This document shows positions 55,990 to 64,000 of a DNA stretch of 64,000 nucleotides, in pieces; position 1 is the stretch's first letter, and each line of letters begins with the position of its first letter. The translations under genes and the position numbers were made by a program. This DNA comes from Streptomyces ficellus (GTDB lineage: Bacteria; Actinomycetota; Actinomycetes; Streptomycetales; Streptomycetaceae). The stretch covers positions 1-64,000 of the forward strand of contig NZ_JAUEPL010000023.1 of assembly GCF_030406405.1 (NCBI RefSeq), in the 5' to 3' direction. Below the pieces are notes generated by a model that did no database searches, was not told the DNA's origin, and was given only the letters and a program-made list of their open reading frames with translations.

Positions 55990-58033
55990 ACTCCGGCATA
56001 CGGGAGGTCGGGTCGAGGGCCGGGTTGGTCAGGGTGTTCGCCCGGCCCTCGCCCGGCCAGTGGAACGGCATGAACACCGTGTCCGGGCGGATGCCGGTCG
56101 TGATCCGCGCGGGCGCCACGGCCCGCCCGCGCCGCGACACCACCGCGACCGGCTCGCCCTCCGCGACGCCCAGGCGCTCGGCGAGCCGCGGGTGCAGCTC
56201 CACGAACGGGCCGGGCGCCGCCGCGTTCAGCTCGGCGACACGCCGGGTCTGGGCGCCCGACTGGTACTGCGACACGACGCGCCCCGTCGTGAGCACCACC
56301 GGGTACTCCTCGTCCGTCTCCTCGCCCGCCGCCCGGTGCGTGACCGGCACGAAGCGGGCCAGCCCGTCGGGCGTGGCGAACCGGTCGAGGAAGAGGCGCG
56401 GCGTGCCGGGGTGGTCCGCCTCGGGGCAGGGCCAGAAGACCCCGTCCTCCTCCACGATGCGGCGGTAACTGATGCCCGCGTAGTCGGCGGGGCCGCCCGC
56501 CGAGGCGCGGCGCAGCTCGTCGAAGACCTCCTCGGGGTCGGTGGGGAACCCCTTCTCCCAGCCGAGCAGCTCGGCGAGCCCGTGGAGGACCTCCAGGTCG
56601 CTGCGTACCCCCTCCGGCGGCTGGATCGCCCGGCGGCGCAGCAGGACCCTGCCCTCCAGGTTGGTGGTCGTGCCGGTCTCCTCCGCCCACTGCGTGACGG
56701 GCAGGACGACATCGGCGAGTGCGGCGGTCTCCGACAGCACCACATCCGCGACGGCGAGGAAGTCCAGTGACTCCAGCCGCTCCTGGATGTGCGCGGCGCG
56801 CGGCGCGGAGACGACCGGGTTGGAACCCATGAGCAGCAGGGCCTTGATGTCGGTGCCGAGCGCGTCGAGCAGCTCGTACGCGCTGCGGCCGGGACCCGGG
56901 AGCGTGTCGGGGTCGACGCCCCAGACCCCGGCGACGTGCGCGCGGGCGGCCGGGTCGTCCAGCTTGCGGTAGCCGGGCAGCTGGTCGGCCTTCTGGCCGT
57001 GCTCGCGGCCGCCCTGCCCGTTGCCCTGCCCGGTCAGGCAGCCGTACCCGGACAGGGGGCGGCCGGCGCGGCCGGTGGCCAGGCACAGGTTGATCCAGGC
57101 GCCCACGGTGTCGGTGCCCTTGGACTGCTGCTCGGGCCCGCGCGCGGTGAGCACCATCGCGTTGTCGGGCTCGCAGAACACGCGTACCGCCTCCCGCAGC
57201 TGCGGCACGGGCACGCCGGTGATGCGCTCCACGAGGGCGGGCCAGTGGGACATGGCGGCGGCGCGGGCGTCGGGCCAGCCCGTCGTGCGGTCCCGGATGA
57301 AGTCGTCGTCGGTGCGCCCCTCCGCCACGACCAGGTGCAGCAGGCCGAGCGCGAGCGCCAGGTCGGTGCCGGGGCGGGGCGCGAGGTGCAGGTCGGCCTG
57401 CTCGGCGGTACGGGTGCGGCGCGGGTCGACGACGATGAGGCGGCCGCCGTTCTCCTTCAGCTCGGTCAGGTACCGCAGCGCGGGCGGCATCGTCTCGGCC
57501 AGGTTCGACCCGACGAGGATGACGCAGCCGGTGCGCGGGATGTCCTCCAGCGGGAACGGCAGCCCCCGGTCGAGGCCGAAGGCGCGCTGGTGGGCGGCGG
57601 CGGCCGACGACATGCAGAAGCGGCCGTTGTAGTCGATCTGGGAGGTGCCGAGTACCAGCCGGGCGAACTTCCCGAGCGTGTACGCCTTCTCGTTGGTGAG
57701 CCCGCCGCCCCCGAAGACGCCGACCGCGTCGGCCCCGTGACCGTCCCTGGTGCGGCGCAGCCCCTCGGCGACGGCACGCAGGGCCTCCTCCCAGGTGGCC
57801 GGTTCGAGCTCGCCGGTGGCGGGGTTCTTGACCAGCGGCCCGGCGAGCCTGACCCGGGAGGAGAGCACCGCGGGCGCGGTACGTCCCTTACCGCACAGGG
57901 CGCCCCGGTTGACGGGGAAGTCCGTGCGCTCCACCACCTCGACGCCCTCGCCGCCCTCGCCGGCGGGCCGGAGGTTCATCCCGCACTGCAGGGCGCAGTA
58001 CGGACAGTGCGTGGAGGTGACGGTGGTGAGCAT
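55883..58033 (-). CDS. nasA: Assimilatory nitrate reductase catalytic subunit
   Basis: 716-aa molybdopterin (bis-MGD) oxidoreductase. N-terminal [4Fe-4S] cysteines C10-x2-C13-x3-C17 (HCPYCALQCGMN) and GALCGKGRTAP, then YNGRFCMSS, GWINLCLATGR-type cofactor segments and RANTLTNPALDPTSRMPEFK near the C-terminus. Reduces nitrate to nitrite, feeding NirBD. ATG 58033 follows GGGGG; ATG 58045 is possible. The last ~35 codons (Ala/Gly-rich) overlap the GGCT gene in antisense. Confidence 0.93.
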   Translation of the reverse strand: MLTTVTSTHCPYCALQCGMNLRPAGEGGEGVEVVERTDFPVNRGALCGKGRTAPAVLSSRVRLAGPLVKNPATGELEPATWEEALRAVAEGLRRTRDGHGADAVGVFGGGGLTNEKAYTLGKFARLVLGTSQIDYNGRFCMSSAAAAHQRAFGLDRGLPFPLEDIPRTGCVILVGSNLAETMPPALRYLTELKENGGRLIVVDPRRTRTAEQADLHLAPRPGTDLALALGLLHLVVAEGRTDDDFIRDRTTGWPDARAAAMSHWPALVERITGVPVPQLREAVRVFCEPDNAMVLTARGPEQQSKGTDTVGAWINLCLATGRAGRPLSGYGCLTGQGNGQGGREHGQKADQLPGYRKLDDPAARAHVAGVWGVDPDTLPGPGRSAYELLDALGTDIKALLLMGSNPVVSAPRAAHIQERLESLDFLAVADVVLSETAALADVVLPVTQWAEETGTTTNLEGRVLLRRRAIQPPEGVRSDLEVLHGLAELLGWEKGFPTDPEEVFDELRRASAGGPADYAGISYRRIVEEDGVFWPCPEADHPGTPRLFLDRFATPDGLARFVPVTHRAAGEETDEEYPVVLTTGRVVSQYQSGAQTRRVAELNAAAPGPFVELHPRLAERLGVAEGEPVAVVSRRGRAVAPARITTGIRPDTVFMPFHWPGEGRANTLTNPALDPTSRMPEFKVCAVRLEAAARAGGQAPGAGRAADQAAGRAAGG

Positions 58034-58056
58034 GCCCCCGAGCATGCGACGCCCGT

Positions 58057-58094
58057 GTTACACCCACCGACACGGCGCATTACATACCCGGTAC
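58057..58094 (-). promoter_or_regulatory. Candidate GlnR array before nasA
   Basis: On the minus strand GTACC-N6-GTAAT-N6-TGTCG-N6-GTAAC: four 5-mers at strict 11-bp spacing, 24 bp before the nasA ATG. Three match the GTNAC half-site well; the GAAAC-type slot (TGTCG) is poor. GlnR binding is likely given the gene it precedes. Confidence 0.6.
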
Positions 58095-58149
58095 GACCGA
58101 CTCCGCCGCCGCCTCCCGCCGCCGTGAGGCCACGCCGCCACCCGCGCGT

Positions 58150-58860
58150 TCAGCCCGCCGAGGCGAGCGCCTCCGCCACTCCGGTCTCCTGCCCTCCCAG
58201 GAAGGTCGGGTCCGGCGTGAACGCCGTGTCCGCCGCCGCCTTCCCGGCCGCCACCAGCTCGCGCACCGCGCCGTAGTACCAGACCGAGTCGCGCCGCTCG
58301 TCCACCCCGACGCCGTACGAATCGACCCCCGCCGCCTGGCAGAGCGCGACCGCCCGGCGGATGTGGAACCCCTGGGTGACCAGCACCGCCCGCTCCACGC
58401 CGAAGATCTTCTTGGCGCGGACGCAGGAGTCCCAGGTGTCGAAGCCCGCGAAGTCGCTCACGATCCGGCCGTCCGGTACGCCCCGCTCCCTGAGGTACGC
58501 GCGCATGGCGTCGGGCTCGTCGTACTCGACCCGGCCGTTGTCACCGGTGACGAGGACGACCTTGACCCTGCCGTCGCGGTACAGGGCCGCGGCGGTGTCC
58601 AGCCGGTGCGCCAGGTACGGAGTCGGCCGGCCCTTCCACAGGCCCGCGCCGAACACCACGGCGACGTCCCGCGCGGGCACGTCCGCGGCGGTGCGCAACC
58701 GGCCGTCGGCGGTGGCGTGCATCCATGTCGCGGGCGCCAGCGCCAGTACGCACCCGAGCATCGCGCCCTGCACCAGCCGCCGCCGCCCCCGCCGGCTCGC
58801 CGGCCACCACAGCACCGTGCGTACCGTCGAAAGGCGCCCCAGCACCCCGCCTCGTATCAC
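58150..58860 (-). CDS. SanA/YdcF-like (DUF218) membrane-anchored protein
   Basis: 236 aa. A short basic N-terminus and a hydrophobic anchor (GAMLGCVLALAPATWM) precede a DUF218 domain: VFGAGLWKGRPTPYLAHRLDTAAAL, VLVTGDNG, DFAGFDTWDSC and LVTQGFHIRRA. The family includes SanA (vancomycin exclusion in E. coli). Function unproven. The catalytic-looking residues are all present. Confidence 0.86.
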   Translation of the reverse strand: MIRGGVLGRLSTVRTVLWWPASRRGRRRLVQGAMLGCVLALAPATWMHATADGRLRTAADVPARDVAVVFGAGLWKGRPTPYLAHRLDTAAALYRDGRVKVVLVTGDNGRVEYDEPDAMRAYLRERGVPDGRIVSDFAGFDTWDSCVRAKKIFGVERAVLVTQGFHIRRAVALCQAAGVDSYGVGVDERRDSVWYYGAVRELVAAGKAAADTAFTPDPTFLGGQETGVAEALASAG

Positions 58861-58910
58861 CGAATCCCCCTTGTCTCCGCCTCCTTCGACGCGTGAACGG
58901 CCCGCCCGGT

Positions 58911-59624
58911 TCAGTTCGGCACGCGTGATCTCGACGACGGACGTCCGCCGTACAGGAGCGAGGCGAGGCCCGCGCCGAGGAGGCCGCCCAGCAACTGGGC
59001 GGTGACGAAGCCGGGCAGGGAGGCGGGCGCGATGCCCGTGAAGGAGTCGGTGAACGAGCGGCCGACCGTGGCCGCCGGGTTGGCGAACGAGCCCGACGAG
59101 GTGAACCAGATCGCGGCGGCGATGTACGCGGCCACCGCCAGGGGCGCGAGCCGCGCGCGGCCGATGCGGTCAAGGCCCTGGATGAGCAGGACCAGGCCGG
59201 CCGTGGCGACGGTCTCGCCCAGCAGCAGATGGCCGGCCGAGCGGTCCTGGGTGGACCAGCCGCCCGGCGCCCGCCCGAACATGGCCTCGGCCAGCAGCGC
59301 CCCCGCGACCGCCCCGGCCAGCTGGGCGGTCAGGTAGAGGGCCACGTCGCGGCCGGTCAGCCCGTTGCCGTCGCGCCGCCCGGTCCACCAGACGGAGAGG
59401 GTGACGACCGGGTTGAGGTGGGCCCCGGACACGGGAGTGAACAGGGCGATGAGCAGGCCGAGCCCGATCGCCGAGGCCAGGGAGTTGGCCAGCAGTTGTA
59501 CGCCGACGTCCTGGCTGAGCCCGCCGGCCTGGATGCCGGAACCGACGATGACCGCCACGAGCGCCGCGGTGCCGACGAGTTCGGCGACAGCACGGCGTGG
59601 CAGCTCCCACTGCGTACCACCCAT
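58911..59624 (-). CDS. Aquaporin (MIP family)
   Basis: 237 aa with six helices. NPx motifs: HLNPVVTL (first half, NPV rather than NPA) and FANPAATVGRS (second). An altered first motif is seen in some arsenite- or water-conducting members. ATG 59624 (MGGTQWELP) chosen. A TTCCGA/TCGGAA palindrome 33 bp upstream is a possible operator. Water, glycerol or metalloid transport cannot be separated by sequence alone. Confidence 0.85.
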   Translation of the reverse strand: MGGTQWELPRRAVAELVGTAALVAVIVGSGIQAGGLSQDVGVQLLANSLASAIGLGLLIALFTPVSGAHLNPVVTLSVWWTGRRDGNGLTGRDVALYLTAQLAGAVAGALLAEAMFGRAPGGWSTQDRSAGHLLLGETVATAGLVLLIQGLDRIGRARLAPLAVAAYIAAAIWFTSSGSFANPAATVGRSFTDSFTGIAPASLPGFVTAQLLGGLLGAGLASLLYGGRPSSRSRVPN

Positions 59625-59656
59625 GAGACCCCCACTTCCTCTATGCGGAAAACCCA

Positions 59657-59671
59657 TTCCGAGTTTCGGAA
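59657..59671 (-). promoter_or_regulatory. Palindrome TTCCGA-GTT-TCGGAA before the aquaporin gene
   Basis: Perfect 6-bp arms with a 3-nt centre, 33 bp upstream of the aquaporin ATG. The regulator is unknown. Confidence 0.6.
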
Positions 59672-59862
59672 GTAATGTAGCGGGTAGGGGAGATCCTTCT
59701 CTTCCGTCCGGCTGTACGGCCGTGCAGCCGGACGGCCGGACGTTCCTCCGGCCTCAGAAGAGCGCGGAGCTGTCACCCCGCCCGCCCACCCCGTGAGCCG
59801 GCGGAAAACACCCGTCACCGCCGCGCAACGACCCCGCAACACCCGCCCGGCACCATCGGTCC

Positions 59863-60771
59863 ATGACGCAGCCGGCCGACCCTCGCGAGCCCCAGCCCTT
59901 CGACAGCACCGCCCAGCTGCTCACCCGTATCACCGCGCAACTCGGCAGCCGGCTCTCCTCTCTCCACCTCAACGGAACGCGCAGGCCCATGAGCACACCC
60001 CACCGGCCCACCCTCGTCGCCGTCGCCCACGGCAGCCGCGACCCGCGCGCGCTGACCACCGTCAACGCCCTGCTCGACCGGGTCCGCGAGCTGCGGCCCG
60101 GCCTGCCGGTACGGCTCGGGCACATCGAGCTGAACGCGCCGCTGCTCACCGACACCCTCGCCAACCTGGAGGGCGGCGACGCCGTCCTCGTACCCCTCCT
60201 CCTCAGCCGTGGTTACCACGTCAAGCACGACCTGCCCGGCGCCGCCGCGACCGCACCCCACCTGCGTGTCCGCGTCGCCGCCCCGCTCGGCCCCCACCCC
60301 CTGCTCGTCGAGGCGCTGTACGCCCGGCTCACCGAGGCCGGCTGGCGTACCGGGCACGGCACGAGCCGCGGCACCGGCGTCGTCCTCGCCGCCGCCGGGT
60401 CCCGCGACCCCGAGTCCGCGGCCGACACCCGCCACACCGCCCGGCTGCTCAGCGAGCGCCTGGGCGGGGTGCCGGTCGTCCTCGCGTACGCCTCCGCCGC
60501 CTCGCCCACCGTCCCCGAGGCCGTCCGCGCCCTCGCCGCCCGCGGCCGCCACCGCATAGCCGTGGCGTCCTGCTTCACCGCCCCCGGGCTGTTCGCCACC
60601 CGCAGCGCGGCCGCCGCCCCCTGGCTCGCCGCCGCCCCGCTCGGCTCCCACCCGGCCATGGCCCGGCTCGTCCTGCACCGTTACGACCAGGCCGTCGCCG
60701 ACCGCACCGGTCAGCCAGTCGCCGACCGCACCGGTCAGCCCGCCGCCCCGCTGGAACTGGTCCACGCCTGA
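59863..60771 (+). CDS. Sirohydrochlorin chelatase (CbiX/SirB-like)
   Basis: 302-aa two-domain chelatase that inserts Fe2+ (or Co2+) into sirohydrochlorin. Both halves carry the AHGSRDP-type metal/substrate loop: [16 protein letters not shown] and [38 protein letters not shown] matches the family. In this nitrate context the product siroheme serves NirB. The C-terminus contains a tandem 8-residue repeat VADRTGQP (24-bp DNA unit, 60694-60741). Confidence 0.9.
   Translation: MTQPADPREPQPFDSTAQLLTRITAQLGSRLSSLHLNGTRRPMSTPHRPTLVAVAHGSRDPRALTTVNALLDRVRELRPGLPVRLGHIELNAPLLTDTLANLEGGDAVLVPLLLSRGYHVKHDLPGAAATAPHLRVRVAAPLGPHPLLVEALYARLTEAGWRTGHGTSRGTGVVLAAAGSRDPESAADTRHTARLLSERLGGVPVVLAYASAASPTVPEAVRALAARGRHRIAVASCFTAPGLFATRSAAAAPWLAAAPLGSHPAMARLVLHRYDQAVADRTGQPVADRTGQPAAPLELVHA
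60694..60741 (+). repeat. 24-bp coding tandem repeat (VADRTGQP x2)
   Basis: Two 24-bp copies (60694-60717 and 60718-60741) differing at the last base, in frame near the end of the chelatase. Confidence 0.9.
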
Positions 60772-60836
60772 CCCCCGGGGGCCACCGACCGGCCTTCCCG
60801 CGCATCACTGTCACTCCTTGCGGTTACCTTCAGTGC

Positions 60837-62123
60837 ATGAACGGCATGGAAGGTACGTACGACGAGAAGGCCACCGCGCGCTGGGCCACCGAGCCCGACA
60901 AACGACCGGGCCGCACCGCGTTCCAGCGCGACCGTGCGCGCGTGCTGCACTCGTCCGCGCTGCGCCGCCTGGCCGGCAAGACCCAGGTCGTCACCCCCGG
61001 CTCCCGCAGCCATGCCTGGGACCCGACCCCCCGCACCCGGCTGACCCACTCCCTGGAGTGCGCCCAGGTCGGCCGCGAGCTGGGCGCCGCGCTGGGCTGC
61101 GACCCCGACCTCGTCGAGGCCGCCTGCCTCTCGCACGACATGGGCCACCCGCCCTTCGGGCACAACGGCGAACAGGCACTCAACGACTTCGCCAAGGACT
61201 GCGGCGGCTTCGAGGGCAACGCCCAGTCGCTGCGCCTGCTCACCCGTATCGAACCCAAGCGGTTCGTCCCCGACCGGGCGACCGGCGAGCTGGTCAGCGT
61301 CGGCCTCAACCTCACCCGCGCCGCCCTCGACGCCGCCACCAAATACCCCTGGCCCCGCGGCGGCCACCCCACCGACCCCGACTCGGTCAAGTTCGGGGTG
61401 TACGAGGACGACCTGCCCGTCTTCGCCTGGGTCAGGGAAGGCGCTCCCGAGCACCGCCAGTGCTTCGAGGCGCAGGTCATGGACTGGTCCGACGACGTGG
61501 CCTACTCGGTGCACGACTTCGAGGACGGGCTGCACGCCGGCCACATCGACCCCAACCTCCTCCTGGCCGAACCCGAGCGCGCCGACATCTGGCGCGTCGC
61601 CATCGGCCGGTACGTCCCCGCCGACACCGACCCGCGGGAGCTGGCCGACGCCCTCGACCGGCTCATGGAACAGGAGTGGTGGCCGCACGGCTACGACGGG
61701 TCGGCCATCGCCCAGGCCCGGCTGAAGGACGCCACCAGCCAGCTCATCGGCCGCTTCTGCCTGGCCGCCGAGGCGGCGACGCGGGAGGCGTACGGCTCGG
61801 GCCCCCTCACCCGGTACGCCGCCGAACTGGTCGTACCGCGCGAGACCCGCAACGAGTGCGCGGTCCTCAAGGCCGTCGCCGACCGTTATGTGATGCAGCG
61901 CGCCGAACAGGAGGCGCTCCGGGCCGACCAGCGCATCGTGCTCGCCGAGCTGGCCGAGGCCCTGACGGCCCGCGCGCCCGAGGGTCTGGACCCGCAGTTC
62001 CGCGCCCTGTTCGACACCGCGCCCGACGACCGGGCCCGCAAACGGGTGATCGTCGACCAGATCGCCTCGCTCACCGACGCCTCCGCCCGCACCCTGCACT
62101 CCCGGTTCACGAGCCGCCGCTGA
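60837..62123 (+). CDS. dgt: Deoxyguanosinetriphosphate triphosphohydrolase-like protein
   Basis: 428-aa HD-domain dNTPase. [39 protein letters not shown], the HD metal motif [15 protein letters not shown] and [19 protein letters not shown] 60837 ([11 protein letters not shown]) chosen; ATG 60846 possible. In Streptomyces dgt precedes dnaG, as here, with a ferredoxin reductase inserted. Confidence 0.93.
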   Translation: MNGMEGTYDEKATARWATEPDKRPGRTAFQRDRARVLHSSALRRLAGKTQVVTPGSRSHAWDPTPRTRLTHSLECAQVGRELGAALGCDPDLVEAACLSHDMGHPPFGHNGEQALNDFAKDCGGFEGNAQSLRLLTRIEPKRFVPDRATGELVSVGLNLTRAALDAATKYPWPRGGHPTDPDSVKFGVYEDDLPVFAWVREGAPEHRQCFEAQVMDWSDDVAYSVHDFEDGLHAGHIDPNLLLAEPERADIWRVAIGRYVPADTDPRELADALDRLMEQEWWPHGYDGSAIAQARLKDATSQLIGRFCLAAEAATREAYGSGPLTRYAAELVVPRETRNECAVLKAVADRYVMQRAEQEALRADQRIVLAELAEALTARAPEGLDPQFRALFDTAPDDRARKRVIVDQIASLTDASARTLHSRFTSRR

Positions 62124-62226
62124 ACGCCCTATTCCTTCCTCACGCTCCGTACGGGACGCTGCGTGCGGGCGGCGCGTAGCGTGGAATGGCCCGTGCTCTG
62201 TCTTTCCGGGAAAGAGGAGGCAACAA

Positions 62227-63495
62227 GTGGTCGACGCAGATCAGACCTTCGTCATCGTCGGCGGGGGACTGGCCGGCGCCAAGGCGGCGGAAACGCTCCG
62301 CTCCGAAGGCTTCACCGGCCGCGTGATCCTCATCGGGGACGAACGCGACCACCCCTACGAGCGCCCGCCCCTGTCCAAGGGCTACCTCTCCGGCAAGGAG
62401 GAGCGCGACAGCGTCTTCATCCACGAGCCCGCCTGGTACGCACAGGCCGACATCGAACTCCACCTCGGCCAGCCCGTCACCACCATCGACCGCGAGGCCA
62501 GGACGGTACGCCTCGGCGACGGCACCACCATCCGCTACGACAAGCTGCTGCTGGCCACCGGCGCCGAACCGCGCCGCCTCGACGTCCCCGGCACCGACCT
62601 CGCCGGCGTCCACCACCTGCGCTGCCTCGCCCACGCCGACCGGCTCCAGGGCGTTCTGGCCGCACTGGGCCGCGACAACGGCCACCTCGTCATCGCCGGA
62701 GCGGGCTGGATCGGCCTGGAGGTCGCCGCCGCCGCCCGTGGATACGGCGCCGAGGTCACCGTCGTCGAACCGGAACCCACCCCCCTGCACCAGGCCATCG
62801 GCCCCGAACTCGGCCAGCTCTTCACCGACCTGCACGCCGGGCACGGCGTCCGCTTCCGCTTCGGCGCCCGCCTCGCCGAGATCGTCGGCCAGGACGGCAT
62901 GGTGCTGGCCGCCCGCACCGACGACGGCGAGGAGCACCCCGCGCACGCCGTCCTCGTCGCCATCGGCTCCGTGCCCCGCACCACCCTCGCCGAGAACGCC
63001 GGGCTCGCCCTGGTCGACCGCGCCCACGGCGGCGGCATCGCCGTCGACGCCTCGCTGCGCACCTCCGACCCCGACATCCACGCCGCCGGTGACGTCGCCG
63101 CCGCCGACCACCCCCTGCTCCACACCCGGCTGCGCGTCGACCACTGGGCCAACGCCCTCAACGGCGGCCCGGCGGCCGCCCGCGCCATGCTCGGCCAGGA
63201 CGTCACCTACGACCGCGTCCCCTACTTCTTCTCCGACCAGTACGACCTCGGCATGGAGTACAGCGGCTGGGCACCCCCCGGCACGTACGACCAGGTCGTG
63301 CTGCGCGGCGACGCGGGCAGGCGGGAGTTCATCGCCTTCTGGCTGAAGGACCGCCGCGTGCTGGCCGGGATGAACGTGAATGTGTGGGACGTCACAGGAC
63401 CCATCCAGGAGCTCATCCGCTCCGGTGCCCCCGTGGACACCGAGGCCCTCGCCGACCCGGCGACACCCCTCACGGCCGTCGTCCCCCGGCCGTAG
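62227..63495 (+). CDS. NAD(P)/FAD ferredoxin reductase
   Basis: 422-aa rubredoxin/putidaredoxin reductase-like flavoprotein. FAD motif TFVIVGGGLAGAKAAETL, RPPLSKGYLSG, NAD motif LVIAGAGWIGLEVAAAARGYGAEVTVVE and the C-terminal reductase domain (WANALNGGPAAARAMLG). GAGGAGG precedes GTG 62227. Likely feeds an oxygenase or P450 via ferredoxin; no partner is encoded next to it. Confidence 0.9.
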   Translation: MVDADQTFVIVGGGLAGAKAAETLRSEGFTGRVILIGDERDHPYERPPLSKGYLSGKEERDSVFIHEPAWYAQADIELHLGQPVTTIDREARTVRLGDGTTIRYDKLLLATGAEPRRLDVPGTDLAGVHHLRCLAHADRLQGVLAALGRDNGHLVIAGAGWIGLEVAAAARGYGAEVTVVEPEPTPLHQAIGPELGQLFTDLHAGHGVRFRFGARLAEIVGQDGMVLAARTDDGEEHPAHAVLVAIGSVPRTTLAENAGLALVDRAHGGGIAVDASLRTSDPDIHAAGDVAAADHPLLHTRLRVDHWANALNGGPAAARAMLGQDVTYDRVPYFFSDQYDLGMEYSGWAPPGTYDQVVLRGDAGRREFIAFWLKDRRVLAGMNVNVWDVTGPIQELIRSGAPVDTEALADPATPLTAVVPRP

Positions 63496-63544
63496 CGGCA
63501 GCGGACGGCGCATCGGTGAGGTGCCCCGCCCGTAAGATTTACGC

Positions 63545-64000
63545 GTGGCAGGCGGCAGGATCAACGATGACGACGTGAAGGCGGTACGGGACGCGGTCCC
63601 GATCGACGCCGTCGTGTCCGAGTACCTCCAGCTGCGCAACGCCGGCGGCGGCAACCTCAAGGGGCTGTGCCCCTTCCACGACGAGAAGTCCCCCTCCTTC
63701 CAGGTCAGCCCCAGCAAGGGGCTCTTCCACTGCTTCGGCTGCCAGGAGGGCGGGGACACCATCGCCTTCGTGATGAAGATCGACCACCTCTCCTTCTCCG
63801 AGACGGTCGAACGCCTCGCCGCCAAGGCGGGCATCACCCTGCGGTACGAGGAAGGCGGGTACAACCCCGGCCACCAGCGCGGCGAGCGCATCCGGCTCAT
63901 CGAGGCCCACAAGGCCGCCGCCCAGTTCTACGTGGAGCAATTGGACAGCGCCGAGGCCGAGATCGGGCGGAAGTTCCTCGCCGAGCGCGGCTTCGACCAG
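63545..64000 (+). CDS. dnaG: DNA primase (partial; runs past the right end)
   Basis: First 152 residues of primase: GRINDDDVKAVRDAVPIDAVVSEYLQLR, the zinc-binding CHC2 ligands in GLCPFHDEKSPSFQVSPSKGLFHCFGCQEGGDTI. GTG 63545. TAAGAT (63533-63538) ends 6 nt before the GTG, which would allow a leaderless transcript; no clear -35 is seen. It makes RNA primers at the fork. Confidence 0.93.
   Translation, partial: MAGGRINDDDVKAVRDAVPIDAVVSEYLQLRNAGGGNLKGLCPFHDEKSPSFQVSPSKGLFHCFGCQEGGDTIAFVMKIDHLSFSETVERLAAKAGITLRYEEGGYNPGHQRGERIRLIEAHKAAAQFYVEQLDSAEAEIGRKFLAERGFDQ

Overview
The window is chromosomal DNA from a high-GC actinomycete, almost certainly a Streptomyces. Codons end mainly in G or C, GTG and TTG starts are common, many genes overlap as ATGA, and the order hemW / DUF3097 / hrcA-dnaJ / rsmE / phoH-ybeY / cdd-like / era / leuA / recO-uppS / zur-znu / glyS / dusB / ppdK / nirBD / nasA / dgt / dnaG is the conserved Streptomyces core. 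I see no rRNA, tRNA, CRISPR array, prophage or intact insertion sequence. Almost all of the sequence is coding.

Layout. 1-2.4 kb: a PP2C/SpoIIE phosphatase with an odd repeat-filled 5' end, then hemW. 2.5-4.1 kb: DUF3097 and a metallo-beta-lactamase-fold gene (minus). 4.1-6.4 kb: heat-shock operon hrcA-dnaJ behind a CIRCE operator. 6.6-11 kb: nitronate monooxygenase, rsmE, HIT protein, RNase Z, adenine/adenosine deaminase. 11-13.9 kb: MFS exporter (minus), PfkB kinase. 14-19.5 kb: phoH-ybeY-CorC-like-MmcQ/YjbR, lipoprotein, a cytidine deaminase homologue without catalytic residues, era. 19.5-20.9 kb: a cytoplasmic-type M4 protease and its emfourin-like inhibitor. 21-23 kb: leuA behind a leucine-rich leader peptide. 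23-28.2 kb: TerB-like protein, ornithine cyclodeaminase family, an F420-type nitroreductase/hemerythrin fusion, an FprA-type ferredoxin reductase with an iron box, a membrane protein. 28.2-30.6 kb: an accessory patch (XRE/DUF397 pair, two small proteins, VapBC). 30.6-37 kb: recO, uppS, zinc operon znuA-znuC-znuB-zur with a Zur box, glyS. 37-43.4 kb: DUF6243, MFS exporter, dusB, ppdK. 44-47.6 kb: DUF5937/ArsR regulator, Tat-exported DUF839/PhoX-like protein, DUF4287/AHSA1 protein, VOC protein. 47.6-52.7 kb: nirB-nirD with a companion flavoprotein, TauE/SafE permease. 52.8-54.2 kb: class F sortase and a secreted His/Gly-rich partner. 54.4-58 kb: SoxR-type FMN reductase, cutA, gamma-glutamylcyclotransferase, nasA. 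58-64 kb: DUF218, aquaporin, CbiX chelatase, dgt, ferredoxin reductase, start of dnaG.

How genes work together: nasA, nirBD and the CbiX chelatase (which makes siroheme, the nirB cofactor) form a nitrate-to-ammonium assimilation neighbourhood with GlnR-like 11-bp-periodic sites in front of nasA and the nir operon. zur and znuABC make a self-contained zinc-uptake circuit. Regulatory signals readable by eye are CIRCE (hrcA), the leu leader and hairpin (leuA), iron box (fprA), Zur box (znuA), SoxR box (FMN reductase) and two unexplained dyad systems in the 435-bp gap before ppdK, the least explained part of the window. All calls rest on reading sequence and recalled family motifs; no database search was run.
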